DNA from: Coptis chinensis
Lineage: Eukaryota > Streptophyta > Magnoliopsida > Ranunculales > Ranunculaceae
Direction of reading: 5' to 3'
Assembly (NCBI GenBank): GCA_015680905.1
Contig: CM027381.1
Coordinates: 56,734,501-56,798,500 of the forward strand
DNA length: 64,000 nucleotides
Every line of letters starts with the position of its first letter. The first letter of the stretch is position 1. The notes beneath the pieces were generated by a model. The model saw only the letters and a list, made by a program, of their open reading frames with translations. It was not told the origin of the DNA and made no database searches. Shown piece after piece: positions 46,001-58,551 of this stretch. The translations under genes were made by a program, and so were the position numbers.

Positions 46001-47920
46001 TGATAGAGTCATATTGCACTTTACCAGTTGGGAGGTTTAGAACTTATGAAGTGTCCAATTGTTGTAACCTTTGCAATTTCTAAACTTACAGCTTGATAAC
46101 AATTCATCATGGTTTGGTTAAGTTGTACTAAATTCCTGAATTCTTTTTTTCTTCTAATTATTACTTCAAATTTCAAAAGATATATTGAAATGGTGTGGGA
46201 TTTTTTTCCTTGGAAGAAATGAGTAAAAACTAGTCTAGGGTGTCAGAGAAGCAAAGGGGTATGGACTATGGCGAGATATGGGTTTTCAAGATAGCAACGT
46301 AAGAGAGGGATTCACTCATGATGTAGATTTTAGAAGGTTTGGTCTTACTGATAATAATTGATACTTCCAGCTAAAAAGATAATAATTGATACTTGGCATA
46401 ACAAAGAAATTAATGGGGAAAAGGAATAAAAGAAACAGTTTTTTGAACGGTGTTTTCTTATGGAGACCGTTGGGAAATGGGAAGAAAAAGTGGGCCTTAC
46501 AAGATCATAATTGTAAGATGAAAGGGGACAGCTTTTCTGGAGCTACTCCCCAGAGTTGTTCTCAATTATGCATGGCAGATGAGTTTCTCTTTGAAATTAT
46601 GGTTAAAATTATGGGAATTATGGTGCTGCAATGGTTAAAATTATGAAAGCAAATTTGAGGTGCAAATGTTTAGATTTCTTACATAATAATTTGTAGATTC
46701 ATAATAAACTAATTACTATTAAAATAACACCGTAATGGAACTCTCAATTATTCTTTGGGGTATTATGCATGTGCTTCCCTAGTTCCGTCCTAGGCATACC
46801 ACATATAGTGTTTTTGTGATTATATATTAATAGTGGAAAATCTAAAATGATGTTGGCTATCAGTTCAATACCTCTCCTTAAATGACATTTTTAGCATGTT
46901 TTAGTTTAATTTATTTGGTATGGACTCAGGGGCACTGAGCATGTGCGAGGAGTAGAGCCTCGAATTTGGAGGGCCCCAAAATTACCTATAACGTGTTGAT
47001 TCCAAAATAAATCAAATTAATCTAAAATTCTAGCGTAAATTATTCTCTTTATTAAAAAAAATTCTCATATTATCTCTATTAAAATAGGAATTGAAATAAT
47101 TGTTTTACTAATTAAATTATGTTTCCAAAATTAAGTTTTATTTCTCCCTTCAATTAAGTTAGACAGCAAGCCTAAAACAAGAAAACCAAAAATAAAAAGC
47201 AAAATAAAAATAAAGAAGACTGATAGTTATTTATTCTTCTTCCACACAATTTCACTCTCCAATTTTCAATTTTTACATTCTCTTTTCTTGTTCCATCAAA
47301 TTTTCTACTTCAATTCTATATTATCTATAATTCTATTAGCTTCTTGGATAAATCTCAATTTATTTAAATGATATTCATGTGTTGGTGTTGCCTAATTTTT
47401 TAAGTGTTGCTCATGCAAATATGTATGTATTGATTTACTATTGTATCACACTGAAAAAACATTTGCTTTTATGGTTGAGGGCTCCGTTTCGATGTTATGC
47501 CAATGGCCCTATAAATCTCACAGCCCTGTATGTACTATGGAGGAAGGAAGGGTTGTGTTGGATCCCCTCTCCTTAAACTAATTCTTCAATACTTTATTAA
47601 CATTAAAAAAAAAAATAAATATAACAAAATAAAAAGGAAAATATGATAATTTTTCTGTATACAACAATTCTTTTTTCCTTTTCTTTTTCTCCTCAAATTT
47701 TGTTTATTTATTTAATGTACTTATTTTTTGTTTTATTATTATTATACAGTTGTTGTGTGGATGTCAATGTCCATATGCCTTCCATGCCTGTTATCCATGT
47801 GTACAAAACCCTGGTCCATGCAGTAATGCAATCTGTAGTGAGGCTGCAGAGAACTTCTTTGTCAAAAATTGCATGATGAAATATTGATACTGTATTGAAA
47901 AAAGGAGGTGAGGGGGAAAA
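40017..47920. other. Long intergenic region without a recognised gene
   Basis: 7.9 kb. Apart from the 58-base tandem duplication at 40316 and C/T- and CCACCA-rich sequence around 43700-43760, no protein family, structural RNA or transposon end could be supported. Short open frames (42246-42476, 43598-43966, 44317-44658, 46386-46646) show no known motif. A GATGCATCATGCATC palindrome lies near 44140. Part of the right end may be distal promoter of the RSS3-like gene. Confidence 0.5.
40316..40431. repeat. Perfect 58-base tandem duplication
   Basis: Two head-to-tail copies beginning AATGACAAACTTTTTGGTTA and ending with AAAAATAACAGA. No difference seen over the two copies, so the event is recent. 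A third partial copy start follows at 40432 (the sequence AATGACAAACTT recurs there). Confidence 0.85.
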
Positions 47921-48018
47921 GAAGTATAAATGCAGCTATTATTCCAAGTTGATGGCTATTTTCATTTTTCCTAGAGTCAGTGAAAGAGGGGAAGTAGATT
48001 TTCGTCTGACAAGGTTAA
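47921..48018 (+). promoter_or_regulatory. Core promoter and leader of the RSS3-like gene
   Basis: GAAGTATAAATGCAG holds a TATA box at about 47925-47930, 89 bases before the ATG. That leaves a leader of roughly 60 bases. Upstream is G/A-rich (GGAGGTGAGGGGGAAAAG). A longer leader with an upstream exon cannot be excluded. Confidence 0.5.
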
Positions 48019-49769
48019 ATGGAGGAACACATTAACCCATTGGCTGTGACGCATCTTCTTCAACAAACCTTAAGAAGTTTGTGTATCCATGAGGACTCTC
48101 AATGGGTTTATGCAGTTTTTTGGAGGATCTTGCCTAGAAATTATCCACCACCCAAGTGAGAAAATCAGCAGAAGAAAGAGAAAACCAAATGAGCTGTTTC
48201 ATTAAACTTCATTATTCTACAATAGAATTATATTATTTATTTCTTTATTATATACTAAGATTTTAATACACTTGTGACAGATGGGATGTTCAAGGAGGAG
48301 CTTATGATAGGTCAAGAGGAAACAGAAGGAACTGGTACTACATTCAGTTGTATAGTTATCGAGTCCTCAGTCTTATTCAGTTCTTCAGTACGTGTCAACA
48401 AATAACAAGTGCCCATAGTCTTTGAACTTGTGTGATATGATGATGCTTACATTGATTCTATGTACCAGGATCTTGGTATGGGAAGATGGATTCTGCAATT
48501 TTGCTGCTTCAATGGCAAGCGACGTAGAATCAGGTGATTATGGAGGTTCGTCCGCTTATGGTAACTGCGAATTCCAACACCTCAAAGGTCTGCAACCTGA
48601 GGTTTTCTTCAAGATGTCTCATGAAATCTACAACTTTGGAGAAGGGTGAGTAGAAACATGTCATCAAACCAATATACCTTTCAATGAGCTTAAACTGCAA
48701 AGCAAGTTGATGAGGTTTTTGTTGGCAGTTTGGTCGGTAAAGTGGCTGCTGACCATGGTCATAAGTGGATACATAAGGAACCTGGTGAACAAGAGATCAA
48801 CTTTTTGTCTGCATGGAATAACACAGTAGATTCAGTAAGAAAATGGTTATCTTTGAAGAGCTAATGTTTTTTATTTGTACTTAATCTGACGTTTTATTGT
48901 GATTTTCAGCATCCAAGGACATGGGAGGCTCAGTTTCAATCGGGTATTAAGGTTTGTATACTTAGAACATATATTTAACTCATTCTTCTTTAACACACTG
49001 TCTTCTCGTGACTAAATATTTGTTTCCTTGATTTTCTTGTCAAATCTTGCAGACTATAGCTCTGATTGCAGTGAGAGAAGGTGTTGTTCAACTAGGATCA
49101 GTTAACAAGGTCTTTCTATCTTTCTCTCTCTCACACACACGCACACAAATCGCCACACGCACTAGTCACAGTCAGTAAATATCTGCAGTGGACTAACTAA
49201 CTTTCCTTAACCAACTGATCTTTTGCTTTTCATTTCGATCGTTTAATTTGTTTTTCAACATTTCCTAATTGGTTGTGAAGGTTGTGGAAGATCTTAGCTA
49301 CATTGTTCTTCTGAGGAAGAAGTTCCATTATCTCGAAAGCATACCCGGCGTCCTCCTTCCACACCCATCATCTTCTGCATACCCCTTCAGGACTGATGCA
49401 CCAGAAACTTGGCCTTTCCATCCAAACCTTGCTCCTCAGCCGCCGCCAATGGAATTTTACAATCACTTCAATCAACAACCAATAAAGATAACTCCATCAA
49501 TGAGCAGTCTCGAAGCACTTCTCTCGAAGCTCCCATCAGTTGTCCCAACAACATCCTCGTCGGGATATTGCGAACCAACCCAACAGTTTTTATCTTCTCA
49601 AAGGCCACTGGAACTCATGGGGATGGGGAATGTAGCAAAAGAGGAGATTGATAATGAGTATGGACATGAAAGGGACATGGGTGATAGCAGCAGTTCCATG
49701 TCTTTGTATCATCAGCAGCAGCATTACAACATCAATGTAAATAACTGCAGACCAAACAAGGGATTTTAA
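48019..49769 (+). CDS. RSS3-like MYC/MYB N-terminal-domain transcriptional regulator
   Basis: Seven exons with GT-AG borders and a continuous frame: 48019-48155, 48281-48334, 48469-48645, 48729-48834, 48910-48951, 49053-49109 and 49281-49769. They total 1062 bases, or 353 residues. The N-terminal ~200 residues form a bHLH-MYC_N domain: NPLAVTHLLQQTLRSLC, WVYAVFWRILPRNYPPPK, ILVWEDGFCNFAAS, LQPEVFFKMSHEIYNFGEG, LVGKVAADHGHKWI, HPRTWEAQFQSGIKTIALIA and EDLSYIVLLRKKFHYLESIP. This series is that of RICE SALT SENSITIVE3 and its relatives, once mislabelled 'WNK-related'. The C-terminus is low-complexity, Ser-, Gln- and Asn-rich (about 220-353). No bHLH domain follows, as in RSS3. Rice RSS3 binds JAZ repressors and bHLH factors in the nucleus and tunes jasmonate responses and root growth under salt. 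All exons are intact, so it is probably functional. Confidence 0.93.
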
Positions 49770-50698
49770 TCCAAGGTTGATTATAAAGATCAACGCTTAT
49801 TTATCTCTAACTTGTAGGTGTTAGTTACGTTGCAGTTTCAGTGAGTAACTTTAGCTTTTCCTGCTGTAAAGCTCAATGTAAAAAATGAACCTTCTTGTCA
49901 TCTAAGACAGTGGGAAAGATATGAGGCATGATTCAGGCTGTTCATATGCCTTAGCACGAGTAGTTGATCTTGCGAACTAGTCATTCGGTAACAAAAGGTG
50001 TATCTGGTCGCACAATGTTAAACTAAAACCAGATTTGCCAACAACATTCAGTACACGAAGGCACTATTAATGGCTTTCTTTGCATGTAGTTTGCATAGTA
50101 CTTTGAGGAAGACAACTTCAAAGTATTTACCTCTAAATCTCTACTACACTTGAGCATTTTAGTATATGAAGTATTACTAGAAGGTACAGTGTGCCGAGTT
50201 AGATGCAGTTTTGGAAATATATTTAGCAGATAACACTGGATAAATCGGATCACAATTTAACTCAAGATAGATGTAGACTCTGGCATTCAAGCAGCCTATA
50301 TGTATCGTAACACTGAAGACTGGATTTGGTGTACTAATTCGATTGTGCTCGACCAAATTCCAGTTCTCATAATAACTCACCTCGTCGGTATCAATATGCT
50401 ATGCATATGACCATGAACATAGTATATGAACAATGAAGTAGGTTACGTTCTAAAAACAATAGTCCTATAATTTTCTTCCTTTTTTCTTTTCCTTCAATTT
50501 TTTGTTTTTTCTTTTATATTGTCTTATTAGAACATTAAAACAGTATGATTTTACTGGTAAAGATTTAAACAAAATGGTCATTCTCATTCCATTAATTGAA
50601 AAATATGGAAAACATTTGACAACCACGACCGTCCTATGTATACATGGATTGGAATTTATAGGGGTGTCAAAAATCATATAGGCAGCCGGCGACCGTCC
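49770..50698. other. Convergent intergenic region between the RSS3-like and TFB1 genes
   Basis: 929 bases holding both 3' untranslated regions. Besides the T-rich tract at 50473-50520 (see TFB1), nothing recognisable. Short open frames on the - strand are chance. Confidence 0.6.
50470..50522 (-). other. A-rich tract downstream of TFB1 (- strand), possible decayed poly-A
   Basis: On the - strand this reads as A-rich runs (AAAAGAAAAAACAAAAAATT, AAGGAAAAGAAAAAAGGAAG) starting about 180 bases after the TFB1 stop codon. It could be the remnant tail of a retroposed copy. TATAATT occurs next to it (50466) and again just upstream of the ATG (52525), but 7 AT-rich bases are weak evidence for a target duplication. 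Confidence 0.35.
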
Positions 50699-52516
50699 TC
50701 AAGTACAGCCATTAAGTCTTTCCCCACCCTTCACCGACCTCTTCTGTGTATTTGCATCATAATGTGCAAATGCAGCGTCTAGAGCCTGAAGCATAGGTTG
50801 AACTAGGAGAGAAATTTGATGTCGAAAATCCGACTGTACAGATTCCTTTATCCTCTGTAGCTTGGGATATATCTCCGACATTGCATCCTTTAACCTGCTT
50901 ACCTTGGTGTCGAGGTATGTTGTTGTAATTGGATATGATGACCAGAAGTGCTTCAGTAATTCTTGAATAGATGCCCAATGATGCAGGAGTTCCTCTTTAG
51001 TTCTCTTTGGAAGTGTGTCAAGGACACTTTCCTGAGGACTCTTCCCAAGGTGAAACTTGGTACTTGACAGATGCTGAGTTAATCCATTAAGAACCTTAAG
51101 AGCAACATCAGGCCTAACTACAGGATCACTGAATCCAGTTCTTTTCATCTCTGAAATTAGATTTTTCAAAGAACCATAGGCTTCTTGTGCGCTCAGACCG
51201 CAATTGATTGGGTTTGTTCCAATTTCCGTTTCGTCCAAAGTTCGAATAGCATTAGCTTGCTGAGAATCGAAATACTCTCGTGGATCCTTAATACACAGAG
51301 GTGCAAATTTTAGGTTACGGTGATCCTGTAGATCTTCAATCTCAGCCATCCGCAAAACCCTCTCCAACCTTGCTCGAGCAGCATTTTTATCTAAGTTTTC
51401 AGCAAGCTCAGCTTGTTTGGACCTAGAAAGTGCTTCTGCTACAGTCCGAGTGTCCCCCAATGCCACATCTAATGCCCTTCCTTCAAGAACGACCGCTGCA
51501 TGTCGGTTAAGATTTTGTGAGAGGGTCCTCCTGTATTCATCATACTCTGAATCAATAGCTTCTTTGCATCCATCACGGAGAATTCCATGATCCGGAAGAT
51601 GCATGTAATCATCACCTTCATCAGCTTCCATGTCTAAGGTTGGATCAACTCGTCTAAGCTTCCGGCGAGCTTCATTTGCCAATATTTCGTCATGCTTAAG
51701 AAAAACAGCAAGCTCCTCATCTTCAGCAGCTTCTGCTGCTGCTGCAACAGCATTTCTTGTCCTATGCAGATATTCTGCGCGACAATATTTGGTCCAAAAG
51801 TCCATTTCTGACATCTTGCGAGGAACAAAACTCAGATATGCTTTGTGAACCGCTGGTTTTTCAGCAAAAATCTGATGGATGATCTCTGGGGTCAAGTTAA
51901 ATGTGACTTTGTTGCTCCGACCATCAGTCAGTGGTCTGACATCTGCAATCATAGCACTTTTAAATCCCACTTGTTGTTTTGGAGCCTTTCTGACATCAGC
52001 AACAAGTAACTCCTTTCTTGTTGCCCAGAATTCAGTTTCGGTCAACACACCACTGATGACAAATTGCTTATGTAATTTCTGCAGGTCACTGTCCTCTTGA
52101 AGCAGCTTCATTCGAAGTTCCATCTCGGCAGTACTAAGTTGTTCATCACCAGATTTCTCAGAAACCAGTTTAGGATCCTTCCCAGATGATTTTGTAGCTT
52201 GAAGCTTTGTAAGGACTTTGCTCACAAAATCACGGCAAACATCACGCTCAGAGAACTTCTCAAACTCAAAAATGCAACCTCCGGCCTTAATAGACGGATC
52301 TATTGTAAGATTTAGAAGGGCTTGTTTGTGGTTTCCTTCCTTCGTAAACTGGTGTTTTTGAATTGAGCCGACCCCAACGTTAAGTTTCACAGATGACGTA
52401 GGATCATCAGGTGTAAATGAAAATTTGTCTTCCATCATTATAAGCACGCCCTGAACACCAGGATCCTTTACTGAAGTCTTATACTTAGCCCTCATAACCA
52501 CCTGCCGAGTTGCCAT
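50699..52516 (-). CDS. TFB1: TFIIH core subunit TFB1 (p62/GTF2H1 type), single exon
   Basis: An uninterrupted 605-residue frame. The N-terminal PH-like domain (about 1-105: [58 protein letters not shown]) is the TFIIH BTF_p62_N type. Two BSD domains follow, about 128-175 ([20 protein letters not shown]) and 208-254 ([20 protein letters not shown]). The long C-terminal helical region (about 300-605) is the part that packs on the XPB/p44 side of TFIIH in other eukaryotes. TFIIH opens promoters for RNA polymerase II and DNA around lesions in nucleotide excision repair. Length matches plant TFB1 (about 590-610). Plant TFB1 genes are multi-exon as far as I recall, so the lack of introns suggests a retroposed copy that has kept its frame, or wholesale intron loss. 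It is convergent with the RSS3-like gene. Confidence 0.93.
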   Translation of the reverse strand: MATRQVVMRAKYKTSVKDPGVQGVLIMMEDKFSFTPDDPTSSVKLNVGVGSIQKHQFTKEGNHKQALLNLTIDPSIKAGGCIFEFEKFSERDVCRDFVSKVLTKLQATKSSGKDPKLVSEKSGDEQLSTAEMELRMKLLQEDSDLQKLHKQFVISGVLTETEFWATRKELLVADVRKAPKQQVGFKSAMIADVRPLTDGRSNKVTFNLTPEIIHQIFAEKPAVHKAYLSFVPRKMSEMDFWTKYCRAEYLHRTRNAVAAAAEAAEDEELAVFLKHDEILANEARRKLRRVDPTLDMEADEGDDYMHLPDHGILRDGCKEAIDSEYDEYRRTLSQNLNRHAAVVLEGRALDVALGDTRTVAEALSRSKQAELAENLDKNAARARLERVLRMAEIEDLQDHRNLKFAPLCIKDPREYFDSQQANAIRTLDETEIGTNPINCGLSAQEAYGSLKNLISEMKRTGFSDPVVRPDVALKVLNGLTQHLSSTKFHLGKSPQESVLDTLPKRTKEELLHHWASIQELLKHFWSSYPITTTYLDTKVSRLKDAMSEIYPKLQRIKESVQSDFRHQISLLVQPMLQALDAAFAHYDANTQKRSVKGGERLNGCT

Positions 52517-52899
52517 GTCTTTCTTATAATTGATCCAACGGGGATCAACCGGAGTTCGAACGTTATAATACTATCACCCTAGAATGACGCCAACCACTAC
52601 AGAGAGCCTCCACTTCCGAAGTAGGTCCACTATACTCGTAGAAAGATGGTCTAACCTTTATTTCATTCACACACCACTGCACATAGAAGGAAAGATATCA
52701 GAAAAGCCTATTACTGATTTCGTTAACTAGTTTGTATTTTATTGTCAAACCATGAAGCAAAAGATGTCTCTTGCTCACTGCAAAGCATAAACAATGAGTT
52801 ATCCAATTATTTAAGAAACAATGTCCACTGTTCTGGAAGATATGGACCATTTTGCAAATCTACCATCTTTGTTGAAAACCTAAGATACATTGACATGGA

Positions 52900-53055
52900 T
52901 AGTTGTGTCCGCATCCGACACGGATACAATGTGTTTGACATGGCAAGATATAAAAAATTGAAGCATATCACACACAATATGTGTCCGACATGGACACGTG
53001 GATATGTATCCGACACGGATTAGTTTGAAAATATGGTGTGTCCATGTAACATAGT
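52900..53055. repeat. Dispersed GTGTCCGACACGG-type repeat, copy 1
   Basis: GTGTCCGCATCCGACACGGA, ATGTGTCCGACATGGACACG and TGTATCCGACACGGATTAG recur within 150 bases. Related to 57885-58205. The class (MITE or SINE) is not determined. Confidence 0.55.
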
Positions 53056-56000
53056 TAAAAACGGTAGATCTAAAGACCCACATCCAGTTCAAAATGTTGG
53101 TGACACAACATCACACATCATATCACAGTACCTCTGCCTTAATGCCTAAACACAAGTCATCATACAGCGCATCTGTCTCTTTATATTGCATGAAATAGTA
53201 CTTAAATGCTGTCTAGGTCAAACAAATGTTTTTGACTTGCTCTAGGTGCTTCAACAGAGAAACATTTACCAATAAGGTGCTTCAATTGCCCTGAGTATGT
53301 GGTCATGGTAGTGATATTCAAGTATGCCCATGCAATACCAAATTAGATGAATATCAGCTTATCAATCTCAGCATTAGAGTAACACCAATATTTCCAACTA
53401 ACACCGAATAATATGAGCAAAGGCAAGAATGCTTTCATTATCCATAATATGAGCAAAGGAAACACATCAAAAACATGATATCTCTTGGAATGCAGACTCA
53501 CTATTTACTAAGGTTAAAACTTGTGACATTTACACCACTTACTTTCACAATTAATTCTGGTACTTTACAAGCATATTCAGTGAAGGAACATGTCATATAT
53601 TCTCTTACAATCTCCATCATGTCATTTACAGTGTTCCTCCTGCTCCAATAGTCTTTAACTTGAAAAAAAGGCAAAAAGCACACCTCACTGATGTGCTGTT
53701 GGTTTTCATTGCACTTCCCAAGGCTTACCTATCTACACTATCTTATACTACTGAAGAAGTGAAGAAATTCCCAGGTATTCAAATATACTATCTACATTCC
53801 CAGGTAGCAAAGACACATCGAACAACTACGAGCTTTTTAATACATATTAAAGGAACTCGCCAATTACTAAAGTCTGCAGTTGCTTTAGTTGTTATGCCGT
53901 TCATTGCTATGGCACAACAGAAAGACTACTTGATGAATGTAGACTGAAGTCACAGAACTCATTTATTTACTCCCTCTTGTGGGAATTGTCATATTATTTA
54001 ATTACACATCATCTCATTAGGTATTTCTATTGTTTAAGATGCATTATTGAGCAAAATGATGCGTTAATACGAATAAATGCCTGTAAAACATAAACTGGAG
54101 TAATGGAAAGATTCTAACTTATAGGTAGCAAAACGCTAGCCAAAAGACGATGAAATCAGGGCAAATATGTTTTTGTGTAAATATGGAAAAAGCTCTAAAA
54201 GAACTGACCCTCTCAATCACAATCCTATGGAATCTAGAGAAGCACATATACTGAAAGACAAAATTTAACTGAATATTGCACTTTAAATGCCAATCATCAC
54301 AAACATATGCCACAGCCACAATATACAAAGCTATATGTGGTTCGACAATGTTTCCTACTCAATGGGCGACAACCACTTGTGATAGTCCAGTAGTGCGAAT
54401 AAGAATATTACATGAGTAAAACATAATCACACAAACATCAAGGAATCATGTCCTCCAAGCAAGGAAACCACATTCTTTTTACAAGGTAAACAATCAATAA
54501 CCCTACCAGAAAAGTGGAAAGTGCAAAAGTAGGATGAGTTAGCTGACTATAACAATCCAGAAAAAAAAGAAAAAAGAAAAGAAAAAGAAAATGAGACTAT
54601 CAACCAATCAGTCCTCCATGATGGTAGACTCCCCTGAGAATGAAAAAACCCCAAAGGAAATCTCCTTCAAATCCCTCCACTGCTTACACCAAAGGGTAGA
54701 ATCAGCCGAAGTACGTTATGGTCCATCGCGTCAAAATATCTCCGACTATGCTACATCCCAAGGATATCTATCAATGACATTACAAGATTTGGATCCAATA
54801 GAACTGCTAAAACATTCATCGGAGCTGCTCCTATCTATGGAGCATTCTCCAGACCCGAGCAGCCGACTATACCTTTCTTTCCACCCTAGAACGCTTGCTC
54901 CCTCAACATTATTGTGGACTATGTTTAAAGTGGCAATTTTAAGGATGTCTTAAGGCGAGGAATATACAAATAGTACTATGTGCGCACCTCAATAGAACTA
55001 AATGAGGCACAAACCTCATAGACCTGAAGGGTACGCCTCAAGGCTATACCTATGACTTGATCATTTGCTTCTAACTTCGTCATTGTATTTCATAAGACCA
55101 AGTGTGCACTTATCACATACTTATGGTATTCCTTGCCTCCTCAAAGGTTGGGACTTGGAGCCTCTTAAACAAGATGAAATCCAATATATGAGATAATGAA
55201 TCATAGAAGCCCAAAATCTTTAGTAACTCTACAGTTCTCCGTATTTTTTATGCTGTGTGAGTTTTAGAAATAGAAAATAGTCGACCCTTATGCTGAGCTC
55301 GCCTACCCTCATTCAACCTAATGCCCAAAATAGCCTTGAACAATGGTTGTGATCGTGGATATCTCTGAATTACTATAACTATACCATTTCCAAGTAACCC
55401 AAATCCGCCAATAGAACAACTTAAAAACCCAAACTGGACTCAAATTTGACTACCCTTGACCTTCTTTTACACAGGCCTCCGTTTTCCTCAAAGCGCTTTG
55501 GGCAACTTATTCATTCGGAAAACCACTTTCCCTTGTTCGAGACCTCATACAAAACACCTTGTTTTGCCGGCATGCACCTTTCTTTTTCCTCCTTAAATTC
55601 ATCTAATTTGTGAGAATAACATAAGCAGTGAGGCTAAAGTCAAGAATCAATCTCGAATTTATCTCGTTTATTTTCTTTCTTATTATATAAAGGAGTCTTA
55701 ACTCTTGAGCTACACCAAGAACTGTATTATTCTTCCTTTCTATTTCCAGTGTACAAGCATTTCAAGGTAAAGACAAACTCAAACTAAGCTTAGCTAAAGG
55801 TATTAGAGCAATATACGTAGCATACTGCCAATAAGTTTGAATAAGTTATATTTCTCCTATGAGCAGAAGACAAAGATGCAATTAGCTACATGATTGGTTT
55901 TAAAGTCAAAAGAAGTTGGTGTTTGGTTTTGTATTTCATACTGAAAGCCTTTCCGAGAGGAAAAATAGTAGCTGAAATGCTGAATGTGCTCTTTCGTCCT

Positions 56001-56379
56001 TGGCAGGACTTAAAACTGCAATTGGGCTCAAGTGCTCCACAAAGAATTTTGTTTAAGATAACCTGCAACGGAGTACACAGTCACCAAATGAACAAAATTG
56101 TAGCTATGTTCTATAAGAACAAAATAGAAAGAAGTGTTCTCTTTATGCTGAATCAATGAAAACCAAAAATGTAAGGGAAAAACATATAATTGTAGCTATT
56201 ACCTTTCTTGTAATTTTATTCAAAGCAATTAGAACTGTGCAAATCCATCCATCATATAACTATTTAACTACCTTATGAAAGCAATCATATGAAATATGGG
56301 ATTCACATATTTGACCTTAAAAACAGAGCAGTTGAATTATCCTAAAAGCCAGAAAATAACGAATGGATTACCAAAACTA

Positions 56380-56680
56380 AACCCCAAGACGATGTCGACC
56401 GACCGTTAGAAAACCAAGATCCTTTCGTTTTGTTCAGAGGCTGAAACTATTCCAAAGAGGAAGGACTAGATGAATGATGATTACAGTTTGAAGCAGGTTA
56501 ATGGAAGATGAAGAGGTATATAGATTTGTGGAATTTTTTGGTTCTTTTTAGGGAGCGATTCATGGGAGATTTGAGGATCGTGGAGACATTTTTGGTTTAT
56601 TTGAAAAAGATTTTCGAGAGATTATGGAGATTTTGGGAGATTTTTCTTTCTTTCTTTTGAAGACAGATGTCCATTTGGTC
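56380..56680 (-). promoter_or_regulatory. Leader-exon-like sequence on the - strand
   Basis: The - strand is pyrimidine-rich (CTTCTTTTCTTTCTTTC-like runs, then CCTTCCTCTTTGGAATAG), with no ATG-led long frame, and ends in TTGGGGTTTAGTTTTG|GTAATC, a good donor site. It points toward TFB1, 3.9 kb downstream. It might be a 5' untranslated exon of TFB1, or of a lost gene. Inference only. Confidence 0.3.
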
Positions 56681-57884
56681 AGACCAAAGAATTTATCACT
56701 ATTAACAATTGAACTGCAACAGTCCAAGATCACTAACTGACAAAGGAAGGTGGAGATTAATAGTTAACAAAAAAAAAAAAAAAAAACTTCGATCAACAAA
56801 TTTAAGGAATAACATGGAAACAACTCGGCAGAAAATACAGATGCGGCAAACTTGATTACAAACTTGCATTATTCAAACTAAACTTCAACAACAAATCCCA
56901 TTTGTTGAAAACCAAAACAGTTAATTGAATAAGTTTTATCGCACACGTTTAATAAACTGATAATTTCATTAGAACAATGGGTGTATTAAGTGAAGGTATT
57001 TTAAGTACACTAGTCGGAATGGATGCACTCTTAAAATGTAATTTAAGCACGCGCTGAAATTAAAAACACTAGCAATTCTTCATTTTTGCAGCCAATAAAA
57101 TACAACCAAAAATTATAATATTTGTTAATGTGAACTTGCTTATTGAGGAAATTCTTCAAACACTTGACATATATTATTTTTGAATGAGACCTATCAATAT
57201 TTGTTAATGACTACAAGTTTATCATTACTCTCCTGATTAAGTATATTGCTTGTGTAAATCTCCAGTGATTCACTGAAAACACTTTCAAGTGAAAAATCAA
57301 TGTAAATATGTGAATGCGCTATTTCTCTCTCTCTCTCTCTTGTTCTCTATGAATTCAAATGAACGTGATTATGTCACAGTCATTTATTTATATAAAAAAA
57401 ATTAAATGATTGACGAAATTGATCAAACAGTTGACATATATTATTACATATTCCATGTAAAATCTTTATCTAATCCTCCAAATGATATAAATGATCTGAG
57501 ATGTAGTAATAAGACTTACCGTGAGAGTTAGGAATGAAGGAGCGTTTATCATTCCACAAGTCTACTGTTTTTTTTTGCTATAAATAGTGATGTGTGATGA
57601 GAAATATAAAGATGGGCAGCTTACGATATTTCGAAAATTGAGAAATCGAAAAGTCTTTTATTTCAAAGGAGACTTGACGGCATTGGGTGGTTGTTTCGTG
57701 AAAAATCAATTTGTTTCGAAGTTCCTGACTTTAGAAAGTTTAGATAATTGCAGATTTGCATTCGTACCTTTTATTTTATATAGGGTTTTTTCAAACCCCA
57801 AGCCAGCCTTACAAAAAAGAAAAGAAAATAGAAATTAAAAAATTAAAAAAAACATTGACATTGTAGTTAGGAGTTTGTGTGACA

Positions 57885-58205
57885 GACTCCTTGGGAGGGA
57901 CATGTCTAAAATTCCATTGTGTCTGTGTCAGACACGGATGCGGCTTGAACACATGTCTGACGCGGCACGTGTCTGTCCTGTATGTTAGGTTTGGACGCGT
58001 TTTGACACGGTTTGGATTCCGACGTGACTTATATAGTTATGTGAGATGTCTTTATGTCTCCTTTTGTTCTAACTATGTTTATGAATCTTGAATTGATATG
58101 ATATGACTTAAAATCTATTATTACATCAATAAAAAAATATATTAAAATATTATTTAATATCCGTATCCTTGCCCACGGCCATGTCCAGTCCGCAACCATG
58201 CTTCA
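57885..58205. repeat. Dispersed GTGTCCGACACGG-type repeat, copy 2
   Basis: TGTGTCTGTGTCAGACACGG, ACATGTCTGACGCGGCACGT and GTCCTGTATG at the left, and CCGTATCCTTGCCCACGGCC with CCATGCTTCATAAGTGACAG at the right. The ends resemble a known class of small plant repeats, but target duplications were not found. Confidence 0.5.
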
Positions 58206-58551
58206 TAAGTGACAGACCATTTTTTTGGCATTGGATAAATCTCATATTATTGAACTTGCAAATTTTGCATGCAGCCGACCAACTCTTTTTTGAGATGTAT
58301 GTTGGTCAAAAGTCCACTCTCTATGAGTTTATAATTCTAATTCTCAGCAAGTCTTTTGTGTTAATCACACACATAAAAATACAAATGTCGCTTTGAAAAA
58401 TCAACCTGGACATTAATCTCAATATTGGAAATATCACCTTGAGACAATCAAAACCTATTTAATGTCACTAGCTAGTACGTGCGGTAACTTTAACCAACAT
58501 ATCGACCAATTCAAACGCTTATTGCACTAAACCCTTACTTCAGCTTAGAAA

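Larger units (their letters stand above)
52517..58551. other. Long intergenic region upstream of TFB1
   Basis: 6 kb without a supportable gene. It contains two GTGTCCGACACGG-type repeats (52900-53055 and 57885-58205), an A run at 56770-56786, a CT microsatellite near 57330-57342, and a CT-rich, exon-like stretch on the - strand at about 56380-56680 that ends TTTAGTTTTG|GTAATC and looks like a 5' leader exon. Open frames such as 54591-54953 and 55890-56159 show no family. Confidence 0.5.

Noticed and set aside
46928-47520. Possible hAT element starting CAGGGGCACTGAG
   Set aside because: No matching inverted end and no 8-base duplication found on the right side.
50757-51848. Several 60-75 codon frames overlapping TFB1 on both strands
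   Set aside because: Shadows of the 605-residue TFB1 frame.
54591-54953. 120-codon frame upstream of TFB1
   Set aside because: Composition looks random and no motif is seen on either strand.
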